64,000 bases of DNA from Diabrotica undecimpunctata (GCF_040954645.1 NC_092808.1:83883389-83947388); one strand, 5' to 3'; positions 36,201-49,577 are shown, numbered from the stretch's first letter. A program made the numbers and translations. The notes: a model not told the origin generated them from the letters alone.

Positions 36201-36469
36201 TTTTTAAGTTTAACGAATGATGCACGAGCTATAACGGAAAAGTGTGTAGTAAAATACAAATTGGGAATTCTTACTATTAAGAACAATCACCTAGTTCAAT
36301 TATGACATATCCCATTAATTTCGATTACATGTTTGGTCATGCATGATTACATCCAAACCCAATAGATTACTTGAGAATTAACACTAGATTGTATAAGTCT
36401 CTTTTTCTTTTTATTTTAAGTCCATGACTCTTACATACCATTGTATACATATAGCACCATATTCGTTTT

Positions 36470-36990
36470 ATTAATAGTAGCTCTTAATAATCGTGTAGTC
36501 ATGTACTCATTGTTCTAAGTTTTTAAGCTATGACATTCTTCTTCTGTCGAGGCTACATCTACCTTGTACCGTTTCTTATACAATTACATTCAAAAGTTTA
36601 TATTTTTCAGTGCCTCAGAACGTTGCCAAAGATTTCTAGCTTGTATTTTTTTATTATATGTCTCAATAAAACTAAATTGATTGCTATATGTGCTTAATGA
36701 CTTCCCCACTTCTGATTCTGTTCACCGATCTTATCTTTAGCAGTAGTCTCTATAAACACATCTCAATCGCATACAAGGGTTTGAGCAGGGTCTCATTTAG
36801 AGTTCGAGCTTCTTCTCTATATAATAGTACTGAAAACCTCTAACAATGTGTCGCTCTAACTCAAAGATCAATACATTTTTGATTTTTCGAAACGTTCCTC
36901 GGACTTGTTTTATTCGGATGTACATTTTTAGGATTCGATTAGAGCTTTTATTAATATTACTGATGAGATACACGAGTTGATCCACTATGT
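36470..36990 (-). pseudogene. Degraded LINE thumb and tail relic
   Basis: A 62-codon minus-strand frame begins DQLVYLISNINKSSNRILKM, resembling the thumb segment (V-x-x-F-x-YLGS-I-N-x) of LINEs, and further down frames give YKLEIFGNVLRH. Strongly decayed; assignment is tentative. Confidence 0.45.
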
Positions 36991-37559
36991 ATCACATCTT
37001 TAGTTTTTTATAAAGTTGAGTTTTAATCTATACTGGTGTCATTTGGCGTATTTTGTTTATTAGATTCTGAAAGTTGTCACAGCCATTAACCGGTATTAAG
37101 GTATTGTAGATATGGATATTGTTATTTACGATTACGCCATTTAATAAAATTATTATCAAAATGATTTAAGTCTAGCCCAGTGGAGACCAGACATAAACAA
37201 TTAGACATTTTGCCATGCTAGCTAAAATAAAGATAAAATTTACAATAACAAACAAAAAGAGTCATAAGAAATCATGTAAAGATCCTAATACATAATTTAA
37301 TAAGTAAAAAGCTAGGACAACACTGTAAAACACTGTATTAAGTATTTTACAATGAGTTTAATAGGCCATTATATTAAACCTATTTCTTAAACATATAGAC
37401 TACAGGTTGTACGTGAAAATATCAAAAATATGCAATTTTGATGCAGAAAGGATTAGTTAATTACGTTATTCCTGCAAATCAAAAATTTAATCAACACCGC
37501 TTAGATATAAATCAGGATATTTTCAGACATAAACATTTAACAGAAATTAAAAAAGCTAA
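36991..37559. other. AT-rich intergenic, nothing recognised
   Basis: No supported feature. Confidence 0.4.
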
Positions 37560-37760
37560 AAAATTTATTTAAAGACACATGGGAATTATTTACCAACGTT
37601 TATTATAATTAGAAACAATAGTATACTGCGAGGACGGATAATCAAAAGAAATACGCCTTACGGGAGTCAGGCAAGATTGTATAGTGTTACGATCATTATT
37701 TAACTTTTTACTCAGAACAGATAATAATTAATTAAATATATTTATCAAAAGATTATCTAT
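37560..37760 (+). pseudogene. Possible LINE RT motif-B relic
   Basis: Around 37625-37700 frames give SKEIRLTGVRQDCIVL, close to the RT motif GVRQGC. Too short for a firm call. Confidence 0.35.
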
Positions 37761-37813
37761 GTGAATTCGCAAATATTCGCTAAATAAACTACGAAGCTTG
37801 TGTACACGTATTA

Positions 37814-38785
37814 GCCCAGAGAGAAATAAGCTTTTTTTCATGACACTCGTCCGGCCAGGCAAACGACAGTTGTTTTAAGTAGTATTGACCTTTATAACAA
37901 AAACCTATATGTTTCCTGCAGTCAATTTTTAAACTTATTTAGTTATAAACTAATGAAGGTCATAAAATGGTAATTTTTTGGTTTTTTCGTAATATCAGCG
38001 ACAGGTGAAGCTATTAAAACATATTTGAGAGTAAGAAAAGTCATATAAAAACCTTTAAAATGGCGTTTTTTAAATGTTTTTTATCTTTACTTGTTGCTTA
38101 TAAAATTTCAAAATGAGTAAAAAATTTTGATTTTTTTATAAATATTTTTAACTTATTTAAACATAAACTTATACCTATTATATTGCAAACAATTTTGGGT
38201 CTTGTATGATCAAAATTTCAAATCGATTGGTCAAATAGTCTAAAAGTTATTTAATTTGTTTTCCCAAATTAAATTCGTTTGCAACAATATAGGTCAGAAA
38301 ATTGTATAGTTATAATAATTATACAAGTAGCTTTTAAAAGAAGATTTATGCTATTATTATAATTAAAAAAAAAAGATAAGGCAAAAAAAGTTTAAATATT
38401 GCAAAATAATTTGCCAAAAACATGTCGATTTTTTTCTTATAAACAATTAGAATAACTTTTTAACAATTGACTGCAATAAACTGATTTTTTCATATTTACA
38501 CAGCCAATCATATTTACACAGCCAATTTTTTTTTACAAAAAAAAGTTGACCTGGGACACTTTGGGACGAAGTTTGCTTTTTTTATGAAAGTGCTTTTTTT
38601 ATGAAATGATAGCAGCTTTGTTTATAATAATTAAGAGACTTTATTGGGGCCCTCTGATAGAACATACTATAAAGTTTTCTTGTGAAAAATTCTAAAAAGA
38701 TTGCATTTTAAGGGAATCGTTCACAAAGCTTCAAAAATGTGGATCTCAAAATTAGGAGGAGGAAGGAGCTGTCAACTGTATGTCT
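37814..38785. repeat. Left inverted arm
   Basis: Matches the reverse complement of 47930-48924, including ATATGTTTCCTGCAGTC, the GACACTTTGGGACGAAGT block, AGCAGCTTTGTTTATAA and AAGGAGCTGT. It contains a local tandem duplication of an 18-bp unit (CATATTTACACAGCCAAT, about 38491-38526) absent from the other arm. Confidence 0.88.
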
Positions 38786-40376
38786 GTTTCTTGTTTATGG
38801 ATTTCGACGTTTGTTTTTTAAATTGTCTACACTCTTGGCGTACACTACGAATATATATTATTTTAATAATTAGATTGTAAAATAAACCATTCAATTTGTT
38901 TAAACAATGTTTTTTCAGTTTTTAATTTTTTTAGGAACATTTGAGGTAATTTTTATTGTAAAAAATAAATATATTATGATTAGTGTATACGTGTTAAATA
39001 AAATCAGTAAATATTTTATTTATGATAGATTTTATGAAAAAAAAAACAAATTGTCCTATTCATTTCTTTTACTTTAAAGTACTTACTAATATTTCTTTCA
39101 AAATAAAGGATCTAAAATAAAAATATAAGATTGTCCTTAATGGAAAAATGGCCTCAATGAAAAAGTTTTCATGGCGACCTATTTATTTATTTATTTATTT
39201 AACACTTTTTAAAACAATTATAAAAAAAAATAAAAAAATGTTTTTTGCTTCAAAATTACTTTCTTTTAATAATTTAAACTATTCTAAGATGTAAGTTATT
39301 CTTGTATTTTTCGTAAAATACCTACTTTAAAAGTAAAATGAAAATAAACAATTTACAATGCCAAAAAAGCTGATTTCAACGTTTTTCGAGGCCATTTTTT
39401 AATAGGTTGGACATTTAAAAAATAAAAAATATAATGTAAAGTTTACATAATAAGTTTAAAATGCGTAATCCATTTAAATTTTATATAGCAAAATTCAGTT
39501 TAAAATATCCATAAAAAAATTGATAGGCCGTTGCGTTTCGGGATATATAGACTTGACAAACATCTAAACTTTAACGTTCAAAACACATTGTTTATTTTTT
39601 ACGCATAAGCAGAATTTTATTGTAATTGAAAGAATAAATATTATGCTACAACATTACAGTAAAAAGTTAACCCAAAGTTTACCACGAGATTTATAAAAAA
39701 TTTTCAAGAAATAAAAAATTTCATTTTTGTTGGAACTATTTATTCTTTTTTTATACTAAGCAAGTTCCCGGGGTATACTTTGGCTAAACTTTTTACTATA
39801 ATATTTTGCAGGATCATATTCTTCCGATTAAAATAAGATTAATATTGTGGTAAGAAATAAACAATCTGTTTCAAACGTTAAAGTTTGCACGTTCGTCAAG
39901 TCTACATATCCCAAAACGCAACGGTATATCAATTTATTTATGTACATTTTAAACTGACTTTTGCAATATAACATAAAAATGAATTAGTTTATCTGGGATT
40001 ATTTATTTCCCAAGCATTACATAAATCAATAATATTTTAGAAGTAATTGAATATTATATTTTTTTTTTCATAAAATCTATTATAAACTATTTACAAAGTT
40101 TATTTTGTAAATATATTTTGTAAATGTATATACTTGTTTAAGTATACATATATAAATCATAAATATTTATTTTTTTTACAATAAAAATTAACTCAAATAT
40201 TCCTAAAAAAAATTTAAAACAAAAAAGAAATTGTTTAGACTAATTAGATAGTGTATTTAGGAATCTAATTATTTAAATAATACATATTCGTAATGTATGC
40301 AAAACGTACATACAAATTAAAAGAAGAATAGTCAAAATCCATAAACAAGAAACAGAAGTTCGTCACAGTTAGCTCT
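38766..40376. repeat. 1.6-kb imperfect palindrome (foldback element)
   Basis: The left arm from 38766 is mirrored by the right arm ending at 40376. Matched blocks include TCTTGTTTATGGATTT, ACTACGAATAT-TATTATTT, TTAGGAA-ATTTGAG, GATTTTATGAAAAAAAAAA, CGTTGCGTTT-GGGATAT-TAGACTTGAC and GTAAAAAGTT. The centre lies near 39730. The left arm carries about 300 extra bases (roughly 39060-39400), including (TTTA)5 at 39181-39200. No coding capacity. Its left edge shares GAGCTGT-AACTG with the inner edge of the surrounding inverted arms. Confidence 0.85.
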
Positions 40377-40773
40377 GTCTTTCAGTTTAAACTCTAGCGA
40401 TGAGAAAAATAAACAGAGAACGCATTCGGAGTAAAGAAGATAGCAAATGCGTTTGGATTTTAAAATTATTTTATTATGGAACTACGACTGGGGGAGGGTC
40501 AATTAAATTCATTTAGTATTGAAATTTAAATAATTACGAGTAATTATTTCACGTAATATTATGTGATGAAAATTATCGTTTTTTATTGTTTTTAAAAATG
40601 AAATATATTGTAAAAAATTGATATTTAGAAATCAAATTATTAATAAAATCATTTCAAATTTTGTTTGCTTCTGCAGTAGGATAGATTTAAATTTATTTTA
40701 TTTCATTAAGTTACACATATAGAATAATACACGTTTGTAGCATGTCAAACTATAATTTTAGTAGTAGTATAAA
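40377..40773. other. Intergenic, nothing recognised
   Basis: AT-rich flank between the palindrome and the AT array. Confidence 0.4.
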
Positions 40774-40984
<211 letters not shown>

Positions 40985-41004
40985 AAAAACTACGACCGTC
41001 AATT

Positions 41005-41307
41005 TATATTTCTAAAGTATTCAACTAGTGAATTCAGAGGTTTAATCGGTCATTCAGGTTGGCAAATAAAAAAATAAGTCAACTACTTCATAAGTTTATC
41101 GAAGACGTTTCGCTTTATATTTCTAAAGCTTCATCAGTTCTAACTCAATATGTAGTATATTATCGATGTTATCATATATCTACTGTACACTTTACTCAAT
41201 ATTTAAAACTAACTTAATCAAAAAAGAAAAAACAAAAAACAAACAAACAAATTTGTTTGACCTGAATGACCGATTAAACCTCTGAATTCACTAGTTGAAT
41301 ACTTTAG

Positions 41308-41316
<9 letters not shown>
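41005..41316 (-). mobile_element. PLE terminal unit: inverted repeat enclosing a hammerhead
   Basis: Arms 41005-41059 and 41260-41316 are near-perfect inverse copies (TATTCAACTAGTGAATTCAG, GGTTTAATCGGTCATTCAGG). Between them, on the minus strand, lies a hammerhead motif (41091-41149). (AT)n arrays abut both sides. Penelope-like elements commonly show inverted or partial terminal repeats; no protein-coding part of the element is left here. Confidence 0.65.
41091..41149 (-). ncRNA. Hammerhead ribozyme, intact-looking (PLE)
   Basis: Minus strand: GAA (stem I), consensus core CTGATGA (plus 41131-41137), one unpaired A, GCTTT pairing with AAAGC around an 8-nt loop (stem II), GAAA, the palindrome ACGT (stem III) and C17, then TTC pairing with GAA. 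An AGTT upstream can also pair with AACT downstream to extend stem I across an internal loop. The palindromic one-site stem III suggests cleavage as a dimer, as reported for PLE hammerheads. All catalytic core bases visible are consensus. Confidence 0.8.

Positions 41317-41373
<57 letters not shown>
41317..41373. repeat. (AT)n microsatellite
   Basis: About 28 AT units directly after the right PLE arm. Confidence 0.95.
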
Positions 41374-41374
<1 letters not shown>

Positions 41375-41377
<3 letters not shown>

Positions 41378-43201
41378 ATGATGTGTTGTTTGTGAATGAT
41401 GAGCAATGAGTGTTTTTAATAATATAGGGTTTTTATCGCGGTTCTCAAAGAATTAGTTTGTAAGTACTTTTTGAATTATCTTTATTATATCTATTATGAA
41501 ACAAACATATATATTTAACCTAGCCAATGTAAATTTAAAATAAACTATCTTTAAATTGAAATTCTTATGAAACTAATTAAATTCTATAAACAATGTAAAA
41601 TTTAAACAAACTATCTTCAAAATTGAAATTGTTATGACACTAACTAAATTATATTAACAAAATTTTGTACCTTTCTGTCACTGAATGCCTAAATGAACTG
41701 TTTTCCACTATATAGATTCTAATAACTACTCAATGTCTTTGTGCTTCGGTTATCCTTGTTTTTGTGAAATTACTTTTTCCAATTATCAACTTCCACCAAT
41801 TTAAAATATTTTTCTTCACCAGCATTTATAAACCACCAAGCAAACCAGCAAACAGCATTTATATTTATTCTTCTTTTCAAGATACCAATATCCAATCACC
41901 ATATAATTATTATAAGTTGATTTATACTAATCTCCAATCATAATATAATTTTAATTTCTTCCAATATCCAACCAATATTCTTCTAATATACTTTTTTTTA
42001 ATCTTCAATAATTATTTGTGTATAATTATAAATGTGCATTAAAAATATATGTATAATTTTTAATCTTCATTTAACTCACTATATTAAACAATTTAACTAT
42101 TTGTAACTGATTGACTGACTCCAACTAACTTTCATACTAAAACTGGACACATAGTAACTGTAACTCATAACTGATCCCTTGAATCCAAATCACCGGGTAT
42201 TTATATCTTTTTTCATGTTCTAGAATCATCTGGCAATAAATCATGTTCGATTTGTTCCATCTATATCTAAAGAATTTTCTGGAACAATACATTTCGCAAA
42301 CAAAGCCATCTCCGGTGATCTAGAGAATTCCTTACTTATCTATCGAGAATTTTGTTGGCATTTAGGCTTTTCAGATCAGAGTATACATTTAAATCAGTAA
42401 CTTATATAAATTAAACATTTTAATTTAATAAATTACACATTTTAAACATCATATTATTATAACCCCACTTTATAATTCGCAAATTATTAATTCCTGTCTG
42501 TCAATTTAAAGAGTATTTTTGGTTGCCTAGTCACATGGCTCACTTAAATATATCTACAAAATCATAATTACTAAAATACAACTTTTTACAATTATTATAT
42601 GCTAATTTCTTAAAAATGCCCTTACATAAATAATTTTTATTAAATTCTCTAGTATATAACTTCTTAAAATAACCAAATACTTGTTATATCTAAAATTATC
42701 TAGTATATAACTTATAAATTATTTTCTTTAAACACCAATCATATCAATACCCCAAAATAATATTTAAAATAAATAATTTACTTATTATTTTTTTAAATAT
42801 TAATTTTCTTGTCCACTAATTTAATTTCTTATTTAAAAATTGTTCTATTAAATACATCCCTGTTCGCTGTCTATGTCAAACTGTCATGTCAAATGGAAGT
42901 TTGTGTGTTGTATGTTTGTGTTTACTACATTTTACCATGGATGTTAGGATACAAATCTAGGAATTATTTCCATTCAAAAAGCTTTCATCCATATAAATTG
43001 GTAAGTTTTACACTTTATTATATTAGAAAGACATTTATAAAATCAATTTTGTATCTAACCCCAAATTATGATTTTAAGGGTACAAAATAATTTCCATATG
43101 TACAAGACTACAAGTATGATGTCAAATTGATTCACAATAATGAAATCTACCATTTATTTAACAAATCAAGTCTATTGAATAAAATGGATATATCAGTAAC
43201 A
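41375..43201 (-). repeat. Candidate 3' LTR of the second Gypsy element
   Basis: On the minus strand the 1,827-bp stretch begins TGTTACTGATATA and ends CATCATAACA, giving TG...CA termini with a 5-bp inverted end. It starts 35 bp after the end of the integrase frame. No polypurine tract is obvious and there is no second copy in the window, so the boundaries are provisional. No coding content. Confidence 0.4.
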
Positions 43202-43235
43202 GTTGTTATTATTAATGTTAAAAGTATAGAAAACA

Positions 43236-45796
43236 TTATTCATTCTCTTCATAATACTTAAAGATGTCGTTGATATGGAACATGCCTCTTAGTCTGTTCT
43301 CTGCATCTATTAACACATAACTATTTAGTTTATTCTGATTTTCAATTCTGTATGGACCTTCAAACATTGGTTGTAATTTCTTACAACGGTTTTCTTTAAC
43401 ATTACTTTTTCTAAGTGAACGAATTAACACTTGGTCTCCTTTTTGAAATGTGATTGGTTTTTTTATATTTCGATTTTGTCTTCTGATATATTTTTCAGCT
43501 TTCCTCCTAATTCGGTTATTCACTTTCTGCATTACTTGTTCTAACATATCCTGATTATATTCACTAATCCACTTTCTGTTTCCTATATGGCCAAACATTA
43601 AATATTCTGGTACTTCCTCTGTATTCAAATTATGTGTATTATTTAAAAAATATTCTACTTGTGGTATATGTTGCTGCCAAGTTTCATGTTGATTCTGGCA
43701 CAGTATCCTTAAATATTTTATAACTTCTTTAATTTATCTTTCTGCAGGATTTGCCTGAGGATGTCTGATACTTGTAAAATGAATGTTGATTCCCTTTTTC
43801 TCACAAAATGCCCGAAATTTTTGGTTGTTAAAATATGTAGCATTATCTATTATGCAATTTCTAAATGGTCCTATTTCTTCGAAAAATTGATTAATATATA
43901 ATTTTAATGTTTTAACATTTGTTCTGGAGCAGGGATATAGTTTAATAAATTTTGTATATAAATCAACTATCACTAGTATATGCTTTTTTCCTGTTGGAAT
44001 GAGAACTAAATTTGAAATAAAATCCATGGAAACTGTATTTAGTTTTTCATATACAACATTAGATTTATATGTGTTCTGGTTTTTGAAATTCTTTTCTTTG
44101 TTTAGTTGACATATTGGGCATTGGGTAGTAATTTCTTTTGCTATACTTATGTCATTCTTTGCAAAATAATTGTCCCTAAATAGCATCCATAGCTTTCTTG
44201 AACCAATATGCATATAATTGTTATGTAAATTTTTCAATATTTTCTTTGCTAAAGTTCTAGTTATTACATATACTTCTATGCCATTTATTATTTTATAATA
44301 AACTCCATCTTTCTTAAAGACTTTTTGTTTTTCACTCAAATTGATCTGATCTCTTATAATTTCTTCTTTAGAATATAATCCAATACTTTCTACTAATTGA
44401 TTTAATCCAATTTTTATTGTTCGCTGCCCTTTTTGTGATGTATTTTCTAACCTTGATAAAGCATCTGCCACTATATTGGATTTTCCAGAAATGTATTTGA
44501 TTTCAAATGAGTATTCACTCAATATTAGACTCCACCGATGTATTCTACTGTTTCCATATTTGTTATTTAATATAGATGTTAAAGCTTGGTGATCTGTTTC
44601 TATTGTAAATTCATTACCCAACAAATAAAATCTTAATTTTGTTACACAGTGTATTATACTTGCTAGTTCTAATTCTGAAACTGAGTAACCCTTTTCATGT
44701 GGCTTTGTAATTCTTGAAATGAATTGTATTGGGTATTCGACCCCATCATGTATTTGTAATAATACCCCTGATAATCTCTCTATTGATGCATCTGTTTTTA
44801 ATATGAATGGCTGTGTGTAGTCAGGATAGTATATTTTCAAATTTGACAGAAAAATGTTTTTAATCTCTTGAAATGCTAGTTCTTTTCTCTGATCCCATCT
44901 CCATTTTACACCTTTTCTCAGTAGTTCAAGTAATGGAATTCCTTTTATACTTAGATCTGGTATCATCCTTTTATAATAATTAATTATTCCACAAACATTG
45001 TGTGGTGTTTTATATTCCTGAATGACTTGTGTCCGTTCTGGATCCATTTCGATTCCCTTAGTATTAAGTTTATAACCTAGATATATTTATTATTGTCAAA
45101 TCTGTTAATTATAATTTTTAGGTGTTTCTCATGATCTTCAGCTGTTTTAGAAAAAATTAATATATCATCAATGTAGTGAATTACAAAATGTTTATATTGA
45201 TCCAAAATATCATGAAGACATCTACATAGAGCACTGCAAGATGATTGAAGTCCAAATGGTACTACTTTGAATTGATATACTACTCCATCTATCTGAAATC
45301 CTGTATACTGTCTACTTTTTCTTTCTAGTGGTATTAACCAAAAACTATGCTGTAAATCGATTTTAGTGAAAAATGACATTCCTGTAATTCTTCCTAGTAT
45401 TCCATCTATACTCATTGGTGCTTCAAATTGCTTTTCAGTAATCTTGTTAATATTCCTTGCATCCAAACATAACCTGATTTCACCTGATCTTTTACGTACT
45501 ACTACTATAGGATTTATAAAACGTGTGTCTGCCTTCTCAATGATTCCATCTTCTAACATATTATTAATTGTTTTGTTTACTTCTTCTCTGTATTTATATG
45601 GTGTTGGGTATGATTTTGTTTTAAAATTTTTTTCTTCTTTAACTTTTATACTATGGATATAATTTTGTGCAATTCTATTTTCTTTATTGACAAGTCCCTT
45701 GTGGTGCTGCAATATGGAAACGACTATTGATTTATATTCTTCAGGGCAATTTAAAACTTTCATCATATCTTCTTCAATAAACTTCATAAACTTCAA
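43236..45796 (-). pseudogene. pol: Second Gypsy pol (RT to integrase), 5'-truncated
   Basis: RT (45077-45796) shows GIIEKADTRFINPIVVVRK, LCLDARNINKIT, motif A TKIDLQHSFW and YIDDILIF. A frameshift near 45085 (NKYI versus NKYLGYKL) separates it from the connection and RNase H (TDASIERLSGVLLQ, TDHQALTS, ADALSR). Integrase follows in that frame: YMHIGSRKLW with CPICQLNK, MDFISNLV and IDNATYFNN catalytic Asp residues, and HPQANPAER with the Glu. A TAA right after that (43734-43736) interrupts the same frame, which resumes to the GPY module (MFEGPYRIENQ) and ends at 43236. Protease and gag are missing; the 5' side runs into an (AT)n array at 45804. Confidence 0.9.
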
Positions 45797-45803
45797 TCAT
45801 ATC

Positions 45804-46031
<228 letters not shown>

Positions 46032-46431
46032 AAACATAATTTAACATGTTTGAAAACTAAAAGCAATAAAAAAGTTCACATACAGATATTGCACCGAATT
46101 GCAAAGAAATACATAGCTAAGTAATTCTAGGTATGTCCTTAACAAAACAAGAGAAAGTAAACTGGCTGTTAGAAAAGTGGCAGTCGTTAAAGATTTATAT
46201 ATAAATCGTCATTTAATAGATGTCTGTCTAAATTGACAAAGTAGCTTTGAAGTGACCAAGAAATAATCTCTATCTAAACCATCATATTTTCTTTATATGA
46301 TCATTTTAGCATTGTATACATCATATTGAAATATAAAAATAAAATAAATTATTTAATCATTCTTTTTTTCTTCTACAACGTCCGTATTCTAACAGTTTAC
46401 TTACAAAATAACGTTACAATAGTTCAATGCC
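46032..46431. other. Intergenic, nothing recognised
   Basis: No supported feature. Confidence 0.4.
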
Positions 46432-47733
46432 TCAAATATCTGGATCGGAACTTGAATCTGTATCTTCTAGATCATCTTCGCTATTACTATCAGCGTCATC
46501 GTTGTCGTTATCATCATCATTTAAGTTAATTATCACTTTCTCCGTAACTAAGCCCACTGCCAGTGCGCTTTTCATAAAAAACTGTTCTGCCTGTTTGGCA
46601 TTTTCACACCGTGATTTCCAGTTATCCTCTGAAAATGTCTCAAAAAATTGATCACATAAAACCTCCACATCTTTAAAGTTAGAACTTACAATCCATTGTG
46701 CAACATAGTTTTTCATGGATGCCCAAATTAACTCAATGGGGTTTAACTCGGGATGGTAAGGTGGTAGTCTTAATACCGAATGTCCATTTTCCTCTAGAAG
46801 TTTATCTATTTCATTTAATTTTGCTAAAGTGTATAGCTCGGCTCTTAACATATCATCTGTAAATGGTATATTTCTCTTTCTTGGCCACTCTTTTATTTCA
46901 TCTTTTTTTGATGCAGTCGTTATGTTTTTTTCACTTTAAACATTGTGGTATGGGGCATTATCAATCACTAATACACTTTGTGCTGGTAAGTTCGGAATCA
47001 ACATTTTCACTAGCGACTTTTTATAATTTTGAAAGTTTATCTGACTATGGTAATCACCAGTTTTAAAATTTGATTTAAATTTTAATTAGGAATTTTTTAT
47101 GAACCCCATTTCTCCTCCTGCATGAACTGTTATTAACCTCTGTCCTTTAAAAATAGGCTTACGCAAACCATCGTGAGAATCATCATTCCAACTTTTATTG
47201 AATGTGTGACAAGAGTGGATGTATGCTTCTTATATATATATATATATATATATACTATAGGACGATTTTCGTTTCTGTACCTCTTAATACTTCGCAAATA
47301 AGCTATCCTTTTATGTTGGATGTCAGATTTTTCCATAAGCAATTTTTTTTGTCTGAGTTTTTCGCCAACGGAAATCAATTTTATGTAATACGTAAATTTT
47401 CATACGATCCTGTATAATTAATTTGATTGACAAATTTCCTGTGTATGCCTCTCAACGTAGGAACTTTTTTTTCGTGGACGTGAAAATTTATTACAGATTT
47501 TTGAATTAAATGAAGAATTTCCTCATCCATATTATCCAACTTAGTTTTGGTCGCACTTTTTTGACTGATCTCATTTCCTTTGAAATTTGCTTTACAGATC
47601 CAACACTAACACCAGTTGTGCGCGAAACAAGTTCTTGAATTTTCGTTAGTTTTATTATCGGATGTTTAGCCTCCGCTTCTGGTTTCATAAAATATATCAC
47701 ATTTGCTATAATTTCACGAGATTGACCACTCAA
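46432..47733 (-). pseudogene. IS630/Tc1-mariner-type (DDE_3) transposase pseudogene
   Basis: Minus strand. The N-terminal piece (47506-47733) starts SGQSREIIANVIYFM and has the helix-turn-helix-like TKIQELVSRTTGVSVGSVKQ. The middle (47133-47378) has IQHKRIAYLRSIKRYRNENR leading to RPIVY, where the first catalytic Asp box should follow but an (AT)n tract (47231-47255) replaces it. Near 46935-46985 another frame gives VLVIDNAPYHN with the second Asp. The C-terminal piece (46432-46851) has LRLPPYHPELNPIELIWASM with the third acidic residue and an Asp-rich end. At least three frame changes. It would bind and cut its own TIRs. Confidence 0.82.
47231..47255. repeat. (AT)n inside transposase catalytic motif
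   Basis: Twelve AT units between the codons for RPIVY and the HTSTLVTH remains, i.e. at the site of the first catalytic Asp. Confidence 0.9.
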
Positions 47734-47929
47734 AACTTAACGATGAACTTTTAAAAAAATTCCATTGTAACGGAACCGGATTAATAAGTCTTACACCAGT
47801 GTAATTGATATGCATCTGATCTGTTTGCTGCTGCTAACAAAATGGATCTGAGTATATTCGGGCTACTGACGGATCCTCCCCTCCAAATTTATATTCTTGT
47901 CAAAACTCAGAGACATTGCAATTCATGAC
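47734..47929. other. 5' flank of the transposase relic
   Basis: Short non-coding stretch between the transposase start and the inverted arm. Confidence 0.4.
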
Positions 47930-48924
47930 GAGCACAGTTAACAGCTCCTTCTCTCTTCTCCGCTCTCACTAGTTTCCAAGCCCATCAATTTGAGTAGCAC
48001 ATTTTTTAAGTTTTGTGAACTACTGCATTAAAATGCAAACTTTTTCGAATTTTTCAAATTAAATCTTTAAAGTATGTTCTTTCGAATGACGCTTATAAGG
48101 TCTCTTAATTGTTATAAACAAAGCTGCTATCAAAGTATAAAAAAGGCATTTACTTCGTCCCAAAGTGTCCTAGCTCAACTTTTTTTTCTTTTAAACTTGT
48201 AAAAAAATTCAGGCTATCTAATTATGAAAAAATCAGTTTTTTGCAGTTTATGGTTAAAAAGTTATTCTAATTGTTTATAAGCTAAAAATCGACATGTTTC
48301 TGGCAAACTATTTTGCAGAAGTTAAAATTATTTTGCCTTGTTTTTATTGTAAATGATAATAATAGAATAAATCTTCTTCTTTCAGAAGCTACCCGTATAA
48401 TAAATAGAACTATACAATTTCCTGACATATTGTTACAAACAAATTTAATTTGGGATAAACAAATTAAATAACTTTTAAACCATTATTTGACCGATCGACT
48501 TTAAATGTTGAACATATCTTAGGCACCACAAGATCCAACATTCTATATAAAATAATGGTTATAAGTTTATTTTAATAAAAGGTAATAAAATTTATAGAAA
48601 CCAAAATTTTTTATTTATTTTGTAATTTTTCAAGCAACAAATAAGGATAGGAATATTTAGAAAACGCCATTTTAAAGGTATTTGTATGACTTATAGGTTT
48701 CTTACTCTTAAATTTATTTCAAATGCTTACTTTTTGCTGATATACAAAAAAGCGAAAAATTACCGTTTTTTGACCTTAATTTGGTAATAATTAATTGTCC
48801 AAAAAATCGACTGCAGGAAACATATAGATTTATGTTACAGAGGTCCATACTGCTCAAAATAACTGTCTTTGCCTAGCTGGTTCACTGCCACAAACAGGCT
48901 ACTTTTTTGCTTATTTCTCTGGTC
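47930..48924. repeat. Right inverted arm
   Basis: Inverted partner of 37814-38785; the matching blocks appear in mirrored order with scattered substitutions and indels. Confidence 0.88.
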
Positions 48925-49575
48925 TATTATATTACTCTCAAGTTTGTGATATTAATTTAGTAAGTAGTGTTTGAAAATATAATTTAAAAATTTGGATCAA
49001 TTTAAGAACTTCCCCTAAATACCATTATATTTGGAAAGTTCTGTAATTTACTTTAGGGTAAATCTACTTAAAAGGTCCATTGCGGACAGGATCAAATTAA
49101 AAAATCGCTTTCAGAAACATTAAATAACAGAAACGAACCTTCGAAACCACTTTGCTCTCTTTCGTTTATTAAAAAGGACTGAGCACATTCAATCGTGCCC
49201 TTTTTAAATCTTTTGCTTTATTTAAAATAAGTTTCTTCTTATTAGAGAATCTTTTATTTTTTATAAACTTTTCCTTTCTATAAACTAAAATTTGTTTTAC
49301 GCGAAAGTGGTAAAAATCCAAAAATATTAAATTTTTGTAAAGATGCCTATTTTTTTAGTAAGTTATACTACGGGAAAATAATGCCATTACTTCCGAGGAG
49401 TATTTTTCTTAGAGAATAATAGCTTCGAATAATAAACTTTACTATATCTACGGCTAATTTAATATAATAATATTACTTTTTTTTTTAAACGAAAATGAAC
49501 ATTTTTAATTAAACGCTTTATTTGTCAATAAAACTAAACTTAGCAATATTACAACTAATAAATGGAACTGTTAGT

Positions 49576-49577
<2 letters not shown>
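48925..49577. other. AT-rich intergenic, nothing recognised
   Basis: No supported feature. Confidence 0.4.

Noticed and set aside
36958..36980. ACTGATGAGATACACGAG near a possible hammerhead
   Set aside because: No GAAA box or palindromic stem III follows at the right distance.
42809..43090. Frame with a signal-like hydrophobic stretch (VYVKLSCQMEVCVLYVCVYY)
   Set aside because: Inside the candidate LTR and AT-rich; no recognisable domain.
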